In this document: positions 19,543 through 29,661 of the stretch, piece by piece
Layout: every line of letters starts with the position of its first letter
Position numbering within the stretch: the first letter of the stretch is position 1
Source: Olsenella sp. An285
Lineage (GTDB): Bacteria; Actinomycetota; Coriobacteriia; Coriobacteriales; Atopobiaceae
DNA length: 64,000 bases
Direction: 5' to 3'
Assembly: GCF_002159625.1 (NCBI RefSeq)
Contig: NZ_NFIZ01000012.1
Location: 20,061 to 84,060, forward strand
Notes under the pieces: generated by a model
The model's input: the letters and a program-made list of their open reading frames with translations, nothing else
Database searches by the model: none
Told to the model about the DNA's origin: nothing
Made by a program: the position numbers and the translations under genes

Positions 19543-21306
19543 GTGAGCACGTCAACGCCACCAGCGTCGCGCGCGAGCGCGCCGCACCAGCAGGGGGGCG
19601 CTCCCCGCGACGAGATCCTCCTTGGGAGGTACCGCGTCCTCGAGCGGAGGGGCACCGGGGGGTTCGGCACCGTCTGCACCTGCTGGGACCTGCGCCTTCA
19701 GAGGCGCGTTGCGATAAAGCGCATGCCCATCGTGGACGCCGCGGCCACCACCACGGCCGAGGAGGCCCTTGCCGAGGCGCGCACCGCCTGCATGCTCGCC
19801 CACCCCAACATCGTCACCGTCTACGACTTCGAGTCCGACGGGACCTACGCCTACCTCGTGATGGAGTACGTCGACGGACTCAACCTCGCGGAGCTCCTCG
19901 CTCGCGTAGAGGGCGGCCGCCTCACGCCCGAGGAGTGCGCCCACGTCCTGGACTCCGTCACCAAGGCCCTGGCCTACGCGCACGAGAACCTCGTCCTCCA
20001 CCTCGACATCAAGCCCACGAACATCATGGTCGACCGCCGCGGCGTGGTTAAGCTCGCGGACTTTGGCATGGCAACGCTCGCCTCCGCCGCGGGCTACGGC
20101 GGCGCGCGGGGCGGGACCGTCGGCTACATGCCGCCGGAGCAGATCCAGGGGATGCTTGTGGACGAGCGCGCCGACGTCTTCTCCCTCGCCGTGGTGGTGT
20201 GGCAGGCCCTCACCGGGCAGTGTCCCTTCGCCGCGGACTCCGCGTCCGGCTCGCTCAAGATGATCGAGCGCGGCCCGGCGCGGCCCCTCGGGAAGGACTG
20301 CCCCGAGCTCGCCGGCGAGCCCGCGCTCGCCCTCGGCGAGGCCGTCTCCGCCCACCCGGCAGACCGCCCCGCGGACGTGCGCGACCTCGCGGAGGAGCTC
20401 CTGCCCTATCTCGGGGACCCGCGCGACGGCGCCGAGTCGCTCCGCGAGCTCGTGGAGCAGGCCGAGAAGGACGACGGCTCGCTGGACTCCTCCCGAAACG
20501 ACGGCCTCCCGCCCCTCCTTGTTCGCATGCCCTGGCTCCCCGGCGCGGTCGCGCGCTGCCTGACCGCGCTTGCCGTGTTTGCGACGGCGAGGCTCGTCCT
20601 CCCCGCGCTCCCCGGGGCAACAGCGCAGTTCGTTGCCGTCGCCTCTCTCGCGGGCGGCGCGGCCTCGGCGCTCTGGCCGCCCCTCGGGTCCGCCCTCGTG
20701 GGCCTCTCCCTCGTGGCTGCCATCGGATGCGCCGGCCCCACGCCCGCGTCCTTCCCCCTCGCCCTCCTCCTGGGCGTGGTGCTTGCCGCCTGGTGGGCGC
20801 TCGTGGGGAGGCGTGGTCGCCTCACGAGCCTCGCGATGCTCCTTCCGTGCTGCCTCCCCTCGCCCGTGACGGGAGCCGCCCTCGCCGGCTACGCGCTGCA
20901 CCCCCTCCCCGCCGCGGCAACGGGCCTGGTGGGCTACGCGCTCGGGACGCTCTTCCACGCCGCCGTCTCGCAGGGCTTTGTCGCGACGTCCGTGGTGGCG
21001 GACCTCGCCGCCCTGGCCGCCGAGCCGCGTCTGTGGGTGGTCGCGGCGGGCTGCGCGGCGTGCGGTCTCGTGAGCTCCGCCGTCTCCGGCAGGGGCACGG
21101 TTGCGGCGGGCGTCCTCGGGCAGGCGCTTGGCCTTGCGTGCCTTCTGGGCTCTGAGGTTCTCGCAGCTAGAATGGAGAATGACGGTATATGGGCCTCCCT
21201 CGACGGAGAGGCGGCCCTCCTTGCGGTACTCTTGTTTGTGCTTTTGTGCATCGCGACGGCCCTTGGCGGGCCGCTCGTTGAAGATATGGAAGGCGAGGAT
21301 ACGTGA
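19543..21306 (+). CDS. Membrane Ser/Thr protein kinase with a multi-spanning C-terminus
   Basis: The 587-residue protein has an N-terminal kinase domain (about 27-290): Gly-rich loop GTGGFGTV, VAIKRM lysine, catalytic loop LHLDIKPTN, DFGMA and the MPPEQ segment. The catalytic loop reads HLD (153-155) instead of HRD, so it is a non-RD-type kinase whose activation may not need loop phosphorylation. The C-terminal third (about 330-580) is a string of hydrophobic helices rather than PASTA repeats. GTG 19543 follows GAAGGAGGCGCC. It opens the six-gene operon and takes the place that PknA has in mycobacterial clusters. Confidence 0.87.
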   Translation: MSTSTPPASRASAPHQQGGAPRDEILLGRYRVLERRGTGGFGTVCTCWDLRLQRRVAIKRMPIVDAAATTTAEEALAEARTACMLAHPNIVTVYDFESDGTYAYLVMEYVDGLNLAELLARVEGGRLTPEECAHVLDSVTKALAYAHENLVLHLDIKPTNIMVDRRGVVKLADFGMATLASAAGYGGARGGTVGYMPPEQIQGMLVDERADVFSLAVVVWQALTGQCPFAADSASGSLKMIERGPARPLGKDCPELAGEPALALGEAVSAHPADRPADVRDLAEELLPYLGDPRDGAESLRELVEQAEKDDGSLDSSRNDGLPPLLVRMPWLPGAVARCLTALAVFATARLVLPALPGATAQFVAVASLAGGAASALWPPLGSALVGLSLVAAIGCAGPTPASFPLALLLGVVLAAWWALVGRRGRLTSLAMLLPCCLPSPVTGAALAGYALHPLPAAATGLVGYALGTLFHAAVSQGFVATSVVADLAALAAEPRLWVVAAGCAACGLVSSAVSGRGTVAAGVLGQALGLACLLGSEVLAARMENDGIWASLDGEAALLAVLLFVLLCIATALGGPLVEDMEGEDT

Positions 21307-21307
21307 C

Positions 21308-22441
21308 ATGAGCTTCCTCAGTGATTTCGAGGGGCGCATAGGCTCCGTGTTCGGGGCGGCCCCCCAGGGATACACCGAGCCCTTCTCCTTCAAGAAGCTT
21401 GCCAAGCGCGCTGCGCGCGAGATGGAGAACGAGACCTACGAGATCGACGGCGTTGACACCGCGCCGGCGCTCTACACCGTGCTCGTCTCCGCCTCAGACG
21501 ACTCCCTCATGCGCCCCCTCTACGAGCAGATCACCTACGAGGTCTCCGCCTTCGTGACCGCCCAGGCGCAGAAGCGCGGCTATGCCTTCGTGGGCAGCCC
21601 CCTCGTGCGCTTCATGGTGGACCCCTCCCTGAGGTCCGGGAAGTTCGCCGTGTTTGCCGAGAACGTGGACGCCCGCACCCTCACGCGCCTTCGCGAGGAG
21701 GAGCGCGCCTTCCTGGCGGGAAGCTCGAGCTCGGGCGGGGCCGCCGCGCAGATCAACCGTCGACCCTCCGCGCCCACGCCGAGGCAGTCCCTCGACGGCG
21801 CGGACCGCGGCCCCGCGCGGTCCCAGGCCGAGCCCGCGGCCGCCTCGGGCACCGACGCCGGGCTTGACGTCATGCCCTCCGACTTTGACGCGGCGCCCGC
21901 ATCCGTGGCCGCCGCCTCCGAGTCCACCCCCATGCCCATTCCCATGGCGTCCGACACGCCGCTGGTGGCTCCCTCGGGCAAGCATGCAGCCGTTCCCGTG
22001 CCGCAGACCCAGCGTCGCAGCGTGCCCCTCGTGGACGTGAGGAGAGGCGTCGGCGCCGAGGCCGTGGCCGGCGTGGCAACCGCCGGCTCTCCCATCGCCG
22101 CCGCCATGGACTCCGTCCCCCAGCAGGCGCGCGGGGTCGAGGACGACTACGCCTCCTGCCTGCTCATCGACCGGCAGACCGGCAGGACCTTCACCGCAAA
22201 GGCCCCGTCCACGGTCATCGGCCGCGAGCGCTCCAAGGCCGGCATCGTCCTGCGCGACCCCAATGTCTCCCGCGCCCACGCCGAGCTCTCCTTCGACGGC
22301 CGCGACTGGCGCATCACCGACCTCAACTCCACCAACGGCACGCTCGTCAACGACGTGGACATCCACGAGTGCGCGCTTCGCGACGGCGACCTGATCACCC
22401 TCGGCCTCGTGAACCTTGAGTTCAGGGAGAACCGCCGATGA
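21308..22441 (+). CDS. fhaA: FhaA-like protein: DUF3662 domain plus C-terminal FHA domain
   Basis: The 377-residue protein starts with the FhaA N-terminal domain (SFLSDFEGRIGSVFGAAPQG, about 1-130). A long low-complexity Ala/Ser/Pro linker follows. At the C-terminus is an FHA domain with GRERSKAGI, NVSRAHAEL and TDLNSTNGTLVN, which binds phosphothreonine. In mycobacteria FhaA links kinases to cell-wall synthesis. It begins one base after the kinase stop codon and shares ATGA with the next gene, so translation is coupled. Confidence 0.9.
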   Translation: MSFLSDFEGRIGSVFGAAPQGYTEPFSFKKLAKRAAREMENETYEIDGVDTAPALYTVLVSASDDSLMRPLYEQITYEVSAFVTAQAQKRGYAFVGSPLVRFMVDPSLRSGKFAVFAENVDARTLTRLREEERAFLAGSSSSGGAAAQINRRPSAPTPRQSLDGADRGPARSQAEPAAASGTDAGLDVMPSDFDAAPASVAAASESTPMPIPMASDTPLVAPSGKHAAVPVPQTQRRSVPLVDVRRGVGAEAVAGVATAGSPIAAAMDSVPQQARGVEDDYASCLLIDRQTGRTFTAKAPSTVIGRERSKAGIVLRDPNVSRAHAELSFDGRDWRITDLNSTNGTLVNDVDIHECALRDGDLITLGLVNLEFRENRR

Positions 22442-22851
22442 TCGACCTCGTCCTGTTTGCGGGACGCGTCCTTCTTGTCGTCGTCCTCTACATCTTCCTC
22501 TTTGCCGTCATGCGCTCGGGCGTGGGGCTCGTGCGCGGGCAGCGCCGGGACGCCGCCATCTGGTCGGTCGACGTCGAGAAGGGCACGCGCTCGCTTCGCG
22601 GCCTGCACGTCGACATCCTCGGCCCCGTCGTCATAGGGCGCTCCCCCTCCTCCGACATCGTCATCGACGAGCCGTACGTCTCGTCCTCCCACGCGCGCTT
22701 CACGCTCCAGGGCCCCGCCCTCGTGCTCGAGGACCTTGGCTCCACCAACGGCACCATGGTCAACGGCCACCCCATCGACCAACCGGTCACCCTGAGGGAG
22801 GCTGACGAGGTCCAGGTGGGCGACACCATCATGAGGGTGAGCCGCGGATGA
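22438..22851 (+). CDS. fhaB: FhaB-like protein: membrane anchor plus FHA domain
   Basis: The 137-residue protein has one N-terminal membrane helix (about 3-25) and a C-terminal FHA domain with GRSPSSDIV, YVSSSHARF and LEDLGSTNGTMVNG, the phosphothreonine-binding signature. Both ends overlap neighbours by ATGA, which fixes the start. FhaB proteins are phosphorylated by Pkn kinases and act with RodA/PbpA in peptidoglycan synthesis. Confidence 0.9.
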   Translation: MIDLVLFAGRVLLVVVLYIFLFAVMRSGVGLVRGQRRDAAIWSVDVEKGTRSLRGLHVDILGPVVIGRSPSSDIVIDEPYVSSSHARFTLQGPALVLEDLGSTNGTMVNGHPIDQPVTLREADEVQVGDTIMRVSRG

Positions 22852-24122
22852 CGACCGAGGAGCTTCAGGTCACGTCCGTCGAGGAGCCCGTCAACGCCCC
22901 CGGACGCGCCGAGATGCCCGTCGAGGGCCGCGCGGGCGCAGACGCCGTCTCCGGCGCCAACGAGTTCATCTCGTGGGGCGCCCGCAGCGACGTGGGCCTC
23001 GTGCGCGGTCACAACGAGGACTCCTTCCTCCTGAGGGCACCGCTCTTCGTGGTCTCCGACGGCATGGGCGGACACGCCGCCGGCGAGGTCGCCAGCTCCA
23101 TCGCCGTGGAGACCGTGGGCGAGCTCGCCCCCGGCACGGCTGACGACGTTCTTCTTGGCGCGGCCGTCGAGGCCGCCAACAAGGCCGTCATCAGGGGTGC
23201 CGAGGAGGGAATCGGCAAGCCCGGCATGGGCTGCACCGCGACCTCCGTCCTTATCGAGAAGAACCACGTTGCCGTGGCACACGTGGGAGACTCGCGCGTC
23301 TACCTGCTCCGTCAGGGAACGCTCGTGCGCATAACGCACGACCACTCCTACGTGGAGGAGCTCGTGGACTCCGGCCAGATCACCGCCGACGAGGCGCGCA
23401 CGCACCCCTCGCGCTCCATCATCACCCGCGCCCTGGGGTCTGACCCGGACATGTACGCGGACCACTTCACCCTCGAGGTCAACACCGGGGACCGTCTCAT
23501 CCTGTGCTCCGACGGCCTCTCCGGCATGATTCCCGACAGCGAGATCGAGTCCCTCGCCGTCTCCAGCGCCACGCCCCAGCAGGCGGCCGACAACCTCGTG
23601 GCCGCTGCCCTCACGGCAGGCGGCGCGGACAACGTGACCGTGGTCGTGGTCGACGTGCTGAACGACGGCCTTGCGGCAGAGGCGCGCAAGAGGCTCGCCC
23701 GAGGCGCGGCCTTCGTGACCGGCGTCATAGCCGCCATGCTCGCCGTCGTGGCGCTCATCTCCTTCGCCTTCATCCGGAGCGAGTGGTACCTCGCCGCCAA
23801 CGGGGACACCGTCGCCATCTATCGCGGCATCAACGGCAGCTTCCTCGGCATTCCCCTGAACGAGCTCGTGGGGACGAGCGCCGTCGAGGTGAGCGACCTG
23901 CCCGCCGCCATACAGGACCAGCTCAAGGCCGGAATCCGCGTGCAGAACGAGGACGCTGCCTTCGAGACCATAGACTCCTACCACCGCCAGATCGACGCCG
24001 AGGCCGAGCGCGCGGCGCAGATTGCCGAGGAGGCAACTGCCGGCAGCTCTCAGGACGGCGAGGCGGCTGACGGCGCCCAGGCCGAGAGCCCGGAAGAGAC
24101 GGCAGCGGAAGGGGGCGAGTAG
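22848..24122 (+). CDS. pstP: PP2C-family Ser/Thr protein phosphatase (PstP-like)
   Basis: The 424-residue protein contains a PP2C domain at about 45-275: [53 protein letters not shown] and [13 protein letters not shown]. The aspartates bind the two catalytic metals. A membrane helix follows at about 288-310, then a roughly 110-residue extracellular part with an acidic Ala/Glu-rich tail. It would dephosphorylate the substrates of the two flanking kinases. It overlaps fhaB by ATGA and ends one base before the GTG of the RodA-PBP fusion. Confidence 0.93.
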   Translation: MTTEELQVTSVEEPVNAPGRAEMPVEGRAGADAVSGANEFISWGARSDVGLVRGHNEDSFLLRAPLFVVSDGMGGHAAGEVASSIAVETVGELAPGTADDVLLGAAVEAANKAVIRGAEEGIGKPGMGCTATSVLIEKNHVAVAHVGDSRVYLLRQGTLVRITHDHSYVEELVDSGQITADEARTHPSRSIITRALGSDPDMYADHFTLEVNTGDRLILCSDGLSGMIPDSEIESLAVSSATPQQAADNLVAAALTAGGADNVTVVVVDVLNDGLAAEARKRLARGAAFVTGVIAAMLAVVALISFAFIRSEWYLAANGDTVAIYRGINGSFLGIPLNELVGTSAVEVSDLPAAIQDQLKAGIRVQNEDAAFETIDSYHRQIDAEAERAAQIAEEATAGSSQDGEAADGAQAESPEETAAEGGE

Positions 24123-24123
24123 C

Positions 24124-27096
24124 GTGGCATTTCGCAAGAGAAGATACTCCGGCGGGCAGTCCCGCGCGACCGTTGAGGCCATGGCCTCCTCGTCCTTCTC
24201 GCCCGTCGGGGAGCGCGAGCGCGGCCTCTCGAGGCGCAACGCCGAGCTCTTCCTGCTCTTCCTGGCCGCGATCCCGGTGCTTCTGCTCTACGCGCTCTAC
24301 GTGGTCAACTCCGGCGTGGCGCTCTCCGCGTCCACCCTGGCGGTCCCCCTCGGGCTCCTGGGCGCGTTCGCGGCGGCGCACGTTGCCATCCGCTTCCTCG
24401 CGCCAGCTGCCGATCCGGCCATCCTCCCCATAGTCTTTGCCCTCTCGGGCACGGGCATCACCTTCCTCACGAGGCTCGCCCCGGCGCTCGCGATCAACCA
24501 GGTGGTGTGGCTCTTCGTCTCCGTCTGCGCGATGGTGGCGGTGCTCGCCGTGGTGCGCAACCTCGACAGGCTTGCCGGCTTCAAGTACACCCTCGGGCTC
24601 GTGGGCATCGTCCTCCTGGTGCTGCCCATGCTCGTGGGCACCGAGCGCGGCGGGTCCAAGCTCTGGGTCTACATAGGCGGCTTTGGCTTCCAGCCCGGCG
24701 AGTTCGCCAAGATCGCGCTCGTGCTCTTCCTCGCGTTCTACCTGGCCGCCAACAGGGAGGCCCTCTCCGCCTCCATGCACCGGTTTGGCCCCTTTAGCCT
24801 GCCGCGCCTGCGCATGCTGCTCCCCCTCTTCGTGATGTGGGGCGTGAGCCTGCTCGTGGTGGTCTTCGAGACGGACCTCGGCAGCGCTCTCCTCTTCTTC
24901 ACGTTCTTCCTCATCATGCTCTACGTCGCCACCGGACGAGCAAGCTACGTCGTCGTGAGCCTCCTGCTCCTGGCCGTGGGCGGAGTTGCGTGCTACGGCC
25001 TCTTCGGCCACGTCCAGACGCGCGTGAACATCTGGATCGACCCTTGGGCCGACGCCTCGGGCGGCGGCTACCAGATCGTGCAGTCGCTCTACTCGCTCGC
25101 CGACGGCGGGCTCGTGGGAACGGGCGTCGGCAAGGGCCTCGCGACCCTTATCCCCGTGGTCGAGTCCGACTTCATCTTCTCGGCGATAGGCGAGGAGATG
25201 GGTCTTCTGGGCTCCTCCGCCATCCTGATGCTCTACCTGCTCCTGTGCGTGCGCGGCCTCGCCACCGCGGCTCGGGCCAAGTCCGACACCTCCGCCTTTG
25301 CCGCCGTGGGCCTCACGAGCGCCCTCGTGTTCCAGGCCTTCCTCATCGTGGGAGGCGTCACCAAGCTGCTGCCGCTCACGGGCGTGACCCTGCCCTTCAT
25401 GAGCCAGGGCGGCACCTCGCTGCTCGCCTGCTTCATCATCGTGGGCCTGCTCCTGCGCGCTGGCGACGAGGGCACGGGGCATGGCGCCGAGATGGCAAGC
25501 GGCCTCGCGGGCGGCGAGAAGAACGTGGACCCGGTGCTCTCCCTCACGGGGAAGATCGGCTCCGCAGGCCCCCGCGCCGGCTCGGTCGTGCGCGGCAGCC
25601 ACGCGCGCGGAAGGTTCTCCCTTCAGACGGCCGAGTCCGGCCTTCTGGGCCGCGTTGCGCTGGGCAAGCGCCTGACGAATCTCATCACGGTCTTCGCCGT
25701 GCTCTTTGCCGTGCTCATCGCCAACCTCACGTACGTGATGGAGGTCGACGCCCAGCGCATCAGGGACCTCCCCACCAACAACCACACCATCGCCAGGAGC
25801 GCCTACGTCCAGCGCGGCGCCATCATCACCTCCGACGGCGTCACCCTCGCGGAGAGCATCCAGCAGGCCGACGGCACCTACGCGCGCTCCTACCCCCAGG
25901 GCAGCCTCGCGCAGCACACGGTGGGCTACGTCTCCACGCAGTACGGCAGCTCCGGCGTCGAGGCCACCATGAACGACACCCTCACGGGCCATGCGGACTA
26001 CTCCAACTGGAGAAGCGCGCTCTTCTCGCTCGCCGGTGTCCAGCAGGCCGGCTCGACCGTCGCCCTCACCATCAACTCCCAGATCCAGCGGGCGGCAGAG
26101 GAGGCCCTGCGCGGCTACACCGGCGCGATCGTGATCCTCGACCCCAAGACGGGAGCGGTTCTGGCCAAGGCCTCGAGCCCCACCTACACGGTCGACGAGC
26201 TCGATACCGTCATGGCCTCCGGCTCGGGCGGCGAGCTCCTGGACCGCGCGACGCAGGCCCTCTACGCACCTGGCTCCACGTTCAAGGCGCTCACCCTCTC
26301 CGCCGCGCTCGACTCCGATACCACGGAGCTCGACCGCACTTACGACGCCAACTCCCCCATTGAGATTGGCGGCGGGGAGCTCACCAACTACGGCGGGGAC
26401 TCCTACGGTGAGCTCAGCCTCGCGGATGCCTTCGCGCTCTCGTCCAACACCGCCTTTGGGCAGGTGGGCGTCGAGGTTGGCGCGAGCACGCTCGTGAGCT
26501 ACGCCAACGCCTTTGGCTACGGCCGGAACGTGGGCCAGGACTTTGCCACCATGGCGTCCCTCATGCCCTCCGCCTCCGAGATGACGGAGTGGGAGACGGC
26601 ATGGGCCGCCTGCGGGCAGCCCGTGGGCCAGCACGAGAGTCCCGCCGGCCCCCAGACCACCGTCATGCAGAACGCGATGGTGGCGCAGGCGATCGCCAAC
26701 GGCGGCGTGGTCATGGACCCCTACGTCGTTGACCACGTGCTCTCTCCGGAGGGCGTCGTCACCTCTACCACCCAGCCGCGCTCCCTCGGCCAGGCCATCT
26801 CCGCAGAGACCGCGGAGCAGGTGAAGGGCGCCATGCTCGACGTTGTCGACCACGGGACCGGCGTCGCCGCCCAGGTCTACGGGGTCCAGGTGGCCGGCAA
26901 GACCGGCACGGCCGAGGTCGAGAACGGAAACGTCAACTCGCTCTTCATCGGCTTTGCCCCCTACGACAACCCGACCCTCGTGGTCTCCGTCTGCGTTGAG
27001 GGCAACGGGACCGACGTCGAGGGCCTGGCGGCATCGCTGGCAGGACAGGCGCTCAGCCGGGCGCTTGCCGTCCAGACGGCAGGAGCCGGCGGATGA
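24124..27096 (+). CDS. RodA/FtsW glycosyltransferase fused to a class B penicillin-binding protein
   Basis: The 990-residue chain joins the two enzymes that polymerise and cross-link peptidoglycan. Residues about 38-445 are a SEDS polymerase (multi-spanning, with [14 protein letters not shown] near its end). After a linker, a second anchor helix (about 519-540) starts a PbpA-like transpeptidase. It begins with [16 protein letters not shown] and carries the active-site Ser718 in STFK, SSN at 773-775 and KTGT at 926-929. In mycobacteria rodA and pbpA are separate adjacent genes; no stop or frame change is seen here. GTG 24124 is chosen because it lies just after the pstP stop. Confidence 0.9.
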   Translation: MAFRKRRYSGGQSRATVEAMASSSFSPVGERERGLSRRNAELFLLFLAAIPVLLLYALYVVNSGVALSASTLAVPLGLLGAFAAAHVAIRFLAPAADPAILPIVFALSGTGITFLTRLAPALAINQVVWLFVSVCAMVAVLAVVRNLDRLAGFKYTLGLVGIVLLVLPMLVGTERGGSKLWVYIGGFGFQPGEFAKIALVLFLAFYLAANREALSASMHRFGPFSLPRLRMLLPLFVMWGVSLLVVVFETDLGSALLFFTFFLIMLYVATGRASYVVVSLLLLAVGGVACYGLFGHVQTRVNIWIDPWADASGGGYQIVQSLYSLADGGLVGTGVGKGLATLIPVVESDFIFSAIGEEMGLLGSSAILMLYLLLCVRGLATAARAKSDTSAFAAVGLTSALVFQAFLIVGGVTKLLPLTGVTLPFMSQGGTSLLACFIIVGLLLRAGDEGTGHGAEMASGLAGGEKNVDPVLSLTGKIGSAGPRAGSVVRGSHARGRFSLQTAESGLLGRVALGKRLTNLITVFAVLFAVLIANLTYVMEVDAQRIRDLPTNNHTIARSAYVQRGAIITSDGVTLAESIQQADGTYARSYPQGSLAQHTVGYVSTQYGSSGVEATMNDTLTGHADYSNWRSALFSLAGVQQAGSTVALTINSQIQRAAEEALRGYTGAIVILDPKTGAVLAKASSPTYTVDELDTVMASGSGGELLDRATQALYAPGSTFKALTLSAALDSDTTELDRTYDANSPIEIGGGELTNYGGDSYGELSLADAFALSSNTAFGQVGVEVGASTLVSYANAFGYGRNVGQDFATMASLMPSASEMTEWETAWAACGQPVGQHESPAGPQTTVMQNAMVAQAIANGGVVMDPYVVDHVLSPEGVVTSTTQPRSLGQAISAETAEQVKGAMLDVVDHGTGVAAQVYGVQVAGKTGTAEVENGNVNSLFIGFAPYDNPTLVVSVCVEGNGTDVEGLAASLAGQALSRALAVQTAGAGG

Positions 27097-27205
27097 CGGG
27101 GCACGGGATTCAGGACGCGCGAGCTAGAGGGGCTCGCGGCGCGGCGCGAGGCGCCATCAGACGTACGACACGCGGCCGGGCCGCGAGCGGGGATAGGAGA
27201 GAGCA

Positions 27206-29302
27206 ATGCCAGGGATGATTCTCGGCGGGCGCTACCAGGTTCAGGACAAGATCGGAACGGGCGGCATGGCCACCGTGTTCCGTGGTCTTGACGAGGTGCT
27301 CGGCCGGACCGTCGCCATCAAGACGATGCTGCCGCAGTATGCGAGCGACCCATCCTTCGCCGCGCGCTTCAAGCAGGAGGCACAGGCTGCCGCAGCCCTC
27401 CAGAGCCCCTACATCGTGAGCGTCTACGACTGGGGCAAGGACGCGGACACCTACTACATCGTCATGGAGTACCTGCGCGGCACCGACCTCAAGAGCGGCA
27501 TCCGCAAGCACGGCGCGCTCGACTGCAAGAAGGTCGCGCAGATCGGCTCGCAGATCGCGCAGGCGCTCTCCGTGGCCCACAAGCACGACATCATCCACCG
27601 CGACATCAAGCCGCAGAACATCATGGTGCAGCCCGACGGCAACATCAAGGTGATGGACTTCGGCATCGCGCGCGCCAAGAACAGCCACCTCACCCAGGAC
27701 AACTCCGTCCTGGGCACGGCGCACTACGTCTCGCCCGAGCAGACGCAGGGCAAGGCGCTCGGCCCCACCACGGACATCTACTCCCTCGGCATCGTGATGT
27801 ACGAGGCCGCCACGGGGCAGGTCCCCTTCCAAGGCGACGACGCCATCTCCGTGGCCCTCAAGCAGGTGAACGAGCAGCCCAAGCCGCCGAGCCAACTCAA
27901 CCCCGCGGTCGACCCGGCGCTCGAGGCCATCATCCTCAAGTGCATGCAGAAGAGCCCGGCAGACCGCTTCCAGACGGCAGACGAGCTTCACCGTACCCTG
28001 AGGGACTACCTCGCCGGGCGCGTGCAGGCCGTCAACAACGCCACGGCCCTGCTGCCCACCAACAAGATAGAGAGCGGCACCGGCGTCCAGCCCGTGAAGG
28101 GCGGCACCGCCTCCATGCCCCGGGTCGAGCGCACCAACCGCTATCGCCCGCAGAGCGCCACGGAGCAGGCGGCGGAGATGGAGGCGGAGCGCGAGCGAAA
28201 GCACCGTCGCAACGTCATCCTTGGCGCCATCGGGGCGGTGGCGCTCATCGCCGCGATCGTGTTTGCCGCCTTCTCCGCCTTTGGCTCCAGCGCGGCAGAG
28301 AAGGCCGTACCCAGCCTCGTGGGCATGATGCAGGATGACGCCATAGCCACCATCCGCGAGGAGGGATTCGAGGTGGGCACCGTCGACCCCGTGGCGAGTG
28401 ACCGTCCCGAGGGCGAGGTCATCGACCAGTCCCCCTCCGCCACGAGCATGAGGCCCGAGGGCACGAGGATCAACCTCATCGTCTCCAAGGGCGCTGAGAC
28501 CGCAACGGAGGTCGAGGTCCCCGACCTCAAGAACCTCTCGCCCGAAGATGCCGAGGCGCGGCTCCTGGAGCGTCAGCTCATCCCCCAGAAGGGCGAGGAC
28601 CAGGCGAGCGACGAGGTGGAGGCCGGCAAGGTCTGCGGCCAGGACACCGCCGCCGGCGAGAAGGTCGAGGCGGGCACCACCATCACCTACCACGTCTCCA
28701 CCGGCGCCGACGCCGTGGCCGTGCCCGACGTCATCGGCGATGACCAGAACACCGCGCGCGACCGCCTCTCCAACGGCGACGGCCAGTTCGTCGTCACCGT
28801 TGAGCACGAGTACTCGAGCTCCGTTGCCGAGGGCCGCGTCTGCCGCGTGGAGCCCGGGGTGGGCACGACCCTCGAGAAGGGCTCTGCGGTCACCATCTAC
28901 GTCTCCGACGGACCCCAGCCCGTCCAGCAGGTCACGGTGTACGACGTCAGAAATTGGCCATATGCCGACGCCAAGGCCACGCTCGAGCTCTACGGATTCA
29001 AGGTGACCCTTGGGTCCGGCCCCGCCGACGGCGTTGTGACCTATCAGTCGGTCTCCGGCTCCGCCCCGTACGGCTCCGAGATCGTGCTTACCACCGAGCC
29101 CAGCCACTCCGGCGGCGGCACGGACTACGGCAACGGCGGCAGCGGCACAGGCACCGGCACGGGTACGGGAACGAATACTGGAGATTCCGGAAACGGCGGG
29201 CAGACCGGCAACGAGGGCACCGGTGAGACCACCGGCGACAACGGCTCGAGCCAGACCGGTAGCGGCGCCTCGACCGCCGGGAACGGCGCCTACACCAACT
29301 AG
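27206..29302 (+). CDS. pknB: PknB-like Ser/Thr kinase with four PASTA repeats
   Basis: The 698-residue protein has a kinase domain (about 9-275) with GTGGMATV, VAIKTM, IIHRDIKPQN (HRD at 131-133), MDFGIA and YVSPEQ. One membrane helix follows at about 337-358. Four extracellular PASTA repeats come next (about 367-430, 436-500, 505-570, 572-630), starting with VPSLVGM, VPDLKNL, VPDVIGD and YDVRNW. A Gly/Thr/Ser-rich tail ends the protein. PASTA repeats sense uncross-linked wall precursors. ATAGGAGAGAGCA precedes ATG 27206. A 110-base gap separates it from the fusion gene, so it may also have its own promoter. Confidence 0.95.
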   Translation: MPGMILGGRYQVQDKIGTGGMATVFRGLDEVLGRTVAIKTMLPQYASDPSFAARFKQEAQAAAALQSPYIVSVYDWGKDADTYYIVMEYLRGTDLKSGIRKHGALDCKKVAQIGSQIAQALSVAHKHDIIHRDIKPQNIMVQPDGNIKVMDFGIARAKNSHLTQDNSVLGTAHYVSPEQTQGKALGPTTDIYSLGIVMYEAATGQVPFQGDDAISVALKQVNEQPKPPSQLNPAVDPALEAIILKCMQKSPADRFQTADELHRTLRDYLAGRVQAVNNATALLPTNKIESGTGVQPVKGGTASMPRVERTNRYRPQSATEQAAEMEAERERKHRRNVILGAIGAVALIAAIVFAAFSAFGSSAAEKAVPSLVGMMQDDAIATIREEGFEVGTVDPVASDRPEGEVIDQSPSATSMRPEGTRINLIVSKGAETATEVEVPDLKNLSPEDAEARLLERQLIPQKGEDQASDEVEAGKVCGQDTAAGEKVEAGTTITYHVSTGADAVAVPDVIGDDQNTARDRLSNGDGQFVVTVEHEYSSSVAEGRVCRVEPGVGTTLEKGSAVTIYVSDGPQPVQQVTVYDVRNWPYADAKATLELYGFKVTLGSGPADGVVTYQSVSGSAPYGSEIVLTTEPSHSGGGTDYGNGGSGTGTGTGTGTNTGDSGNGGQTGNEGTGETTGDNGSSQTGSGASTAGNGAYTN

Positions 29303-29326
29303 CTCAGCCTGAGACACTCAGACCAT

Positions 29327-29361
29327 GCGACCCGCGCGGGCACGTCGCCCGCGCGGGTCGC
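29327..29361 (+). terminator. Stable hairpin after pknB
   Basis: Two perfect 15-base arms (29327-29341 and 29347-29361) lie about 25 bases past the pknB stop. The T-run is weak (TCATTATCT), so this may be a terminator or an mRNA end-stabilising hairpin. Confidence 0.65.
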
Positions 29362-29548
29362 TCATTATCTCGAGGGTCACCCCGTCTCAAGAATCGCTCC
29401 GTCTCAAGGAGTGCGGCTTCCCCCGCACTCTTGGCGAGCACTTGCGGACGTCTTCCGAGAGACCGCCCGCACTTGATGGGCATAACGCGCCATCATGCCC
29501 GCACTTCTCGGCCGCACTCATAGGTGCGGCCCCTCCCAGGCTTTGGCG
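29362..29548. other. Gap with clustered CCCGCACT words
   Basis: No gene is supported between the pknB hairpin and the large palindrome. The stretch repeats the words CCCGCACT/GCCCGCACTT several times, some as small inverted repeats such as CCGCACTCATAGGTGCGG. It closely recalls the gap at 12148-12446. Confidence 0.5.
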
Positions 29549-29606
29549 TGACAGATTGCTCAGGTCAAACTGTCAATCTTGACAGTTTGACCTGAGCAAT
29601 CTGTCA
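29549..29606. repeat. Large perfect palindrome (two 28-base arms)
   Basis: Arms of 28 bases (29549-29576 and 29579-29606) are perfect inverted copies separated only by TC. Each arm begins TGACAGATTGCTCAGG and ends AAACTGTCAA. Each arm is itself close to the 27-base repeat at 7293-7319, so this looks like two copies placed head to head. Confidence 0.85.
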
Positions 29607-29617
29607 ACCCAACAGAA

Positions 29618-29660
29618 AGCGGGTCATCGGGGGAGACAAGCCCGATGACCCGCTGTTTTT
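29618..29660. terminator. Terminator near tRNA-Arg(CCT)
   Basis: AGCGGGTCATCGGG and CCCGATGACCCGCT form a perfect 14-bp stem with a 9-base loop and a GTTTTT tail on the plus strand. On the minus strand it would follow the tRNA with a shorter T-tract, so it may work in both directions. Confidence 0.75.
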
Positions 29661-29661
29661 C

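Noticed and set aside
23923..26853. A 976-codon minus-strand open frame across pstP and the RodA-PBP gene
   Set aside because: The translation is a low-complexity His/Glu/Arg/Gly-rich shadow without domains, while the plus strand has two well-supported enzymes.
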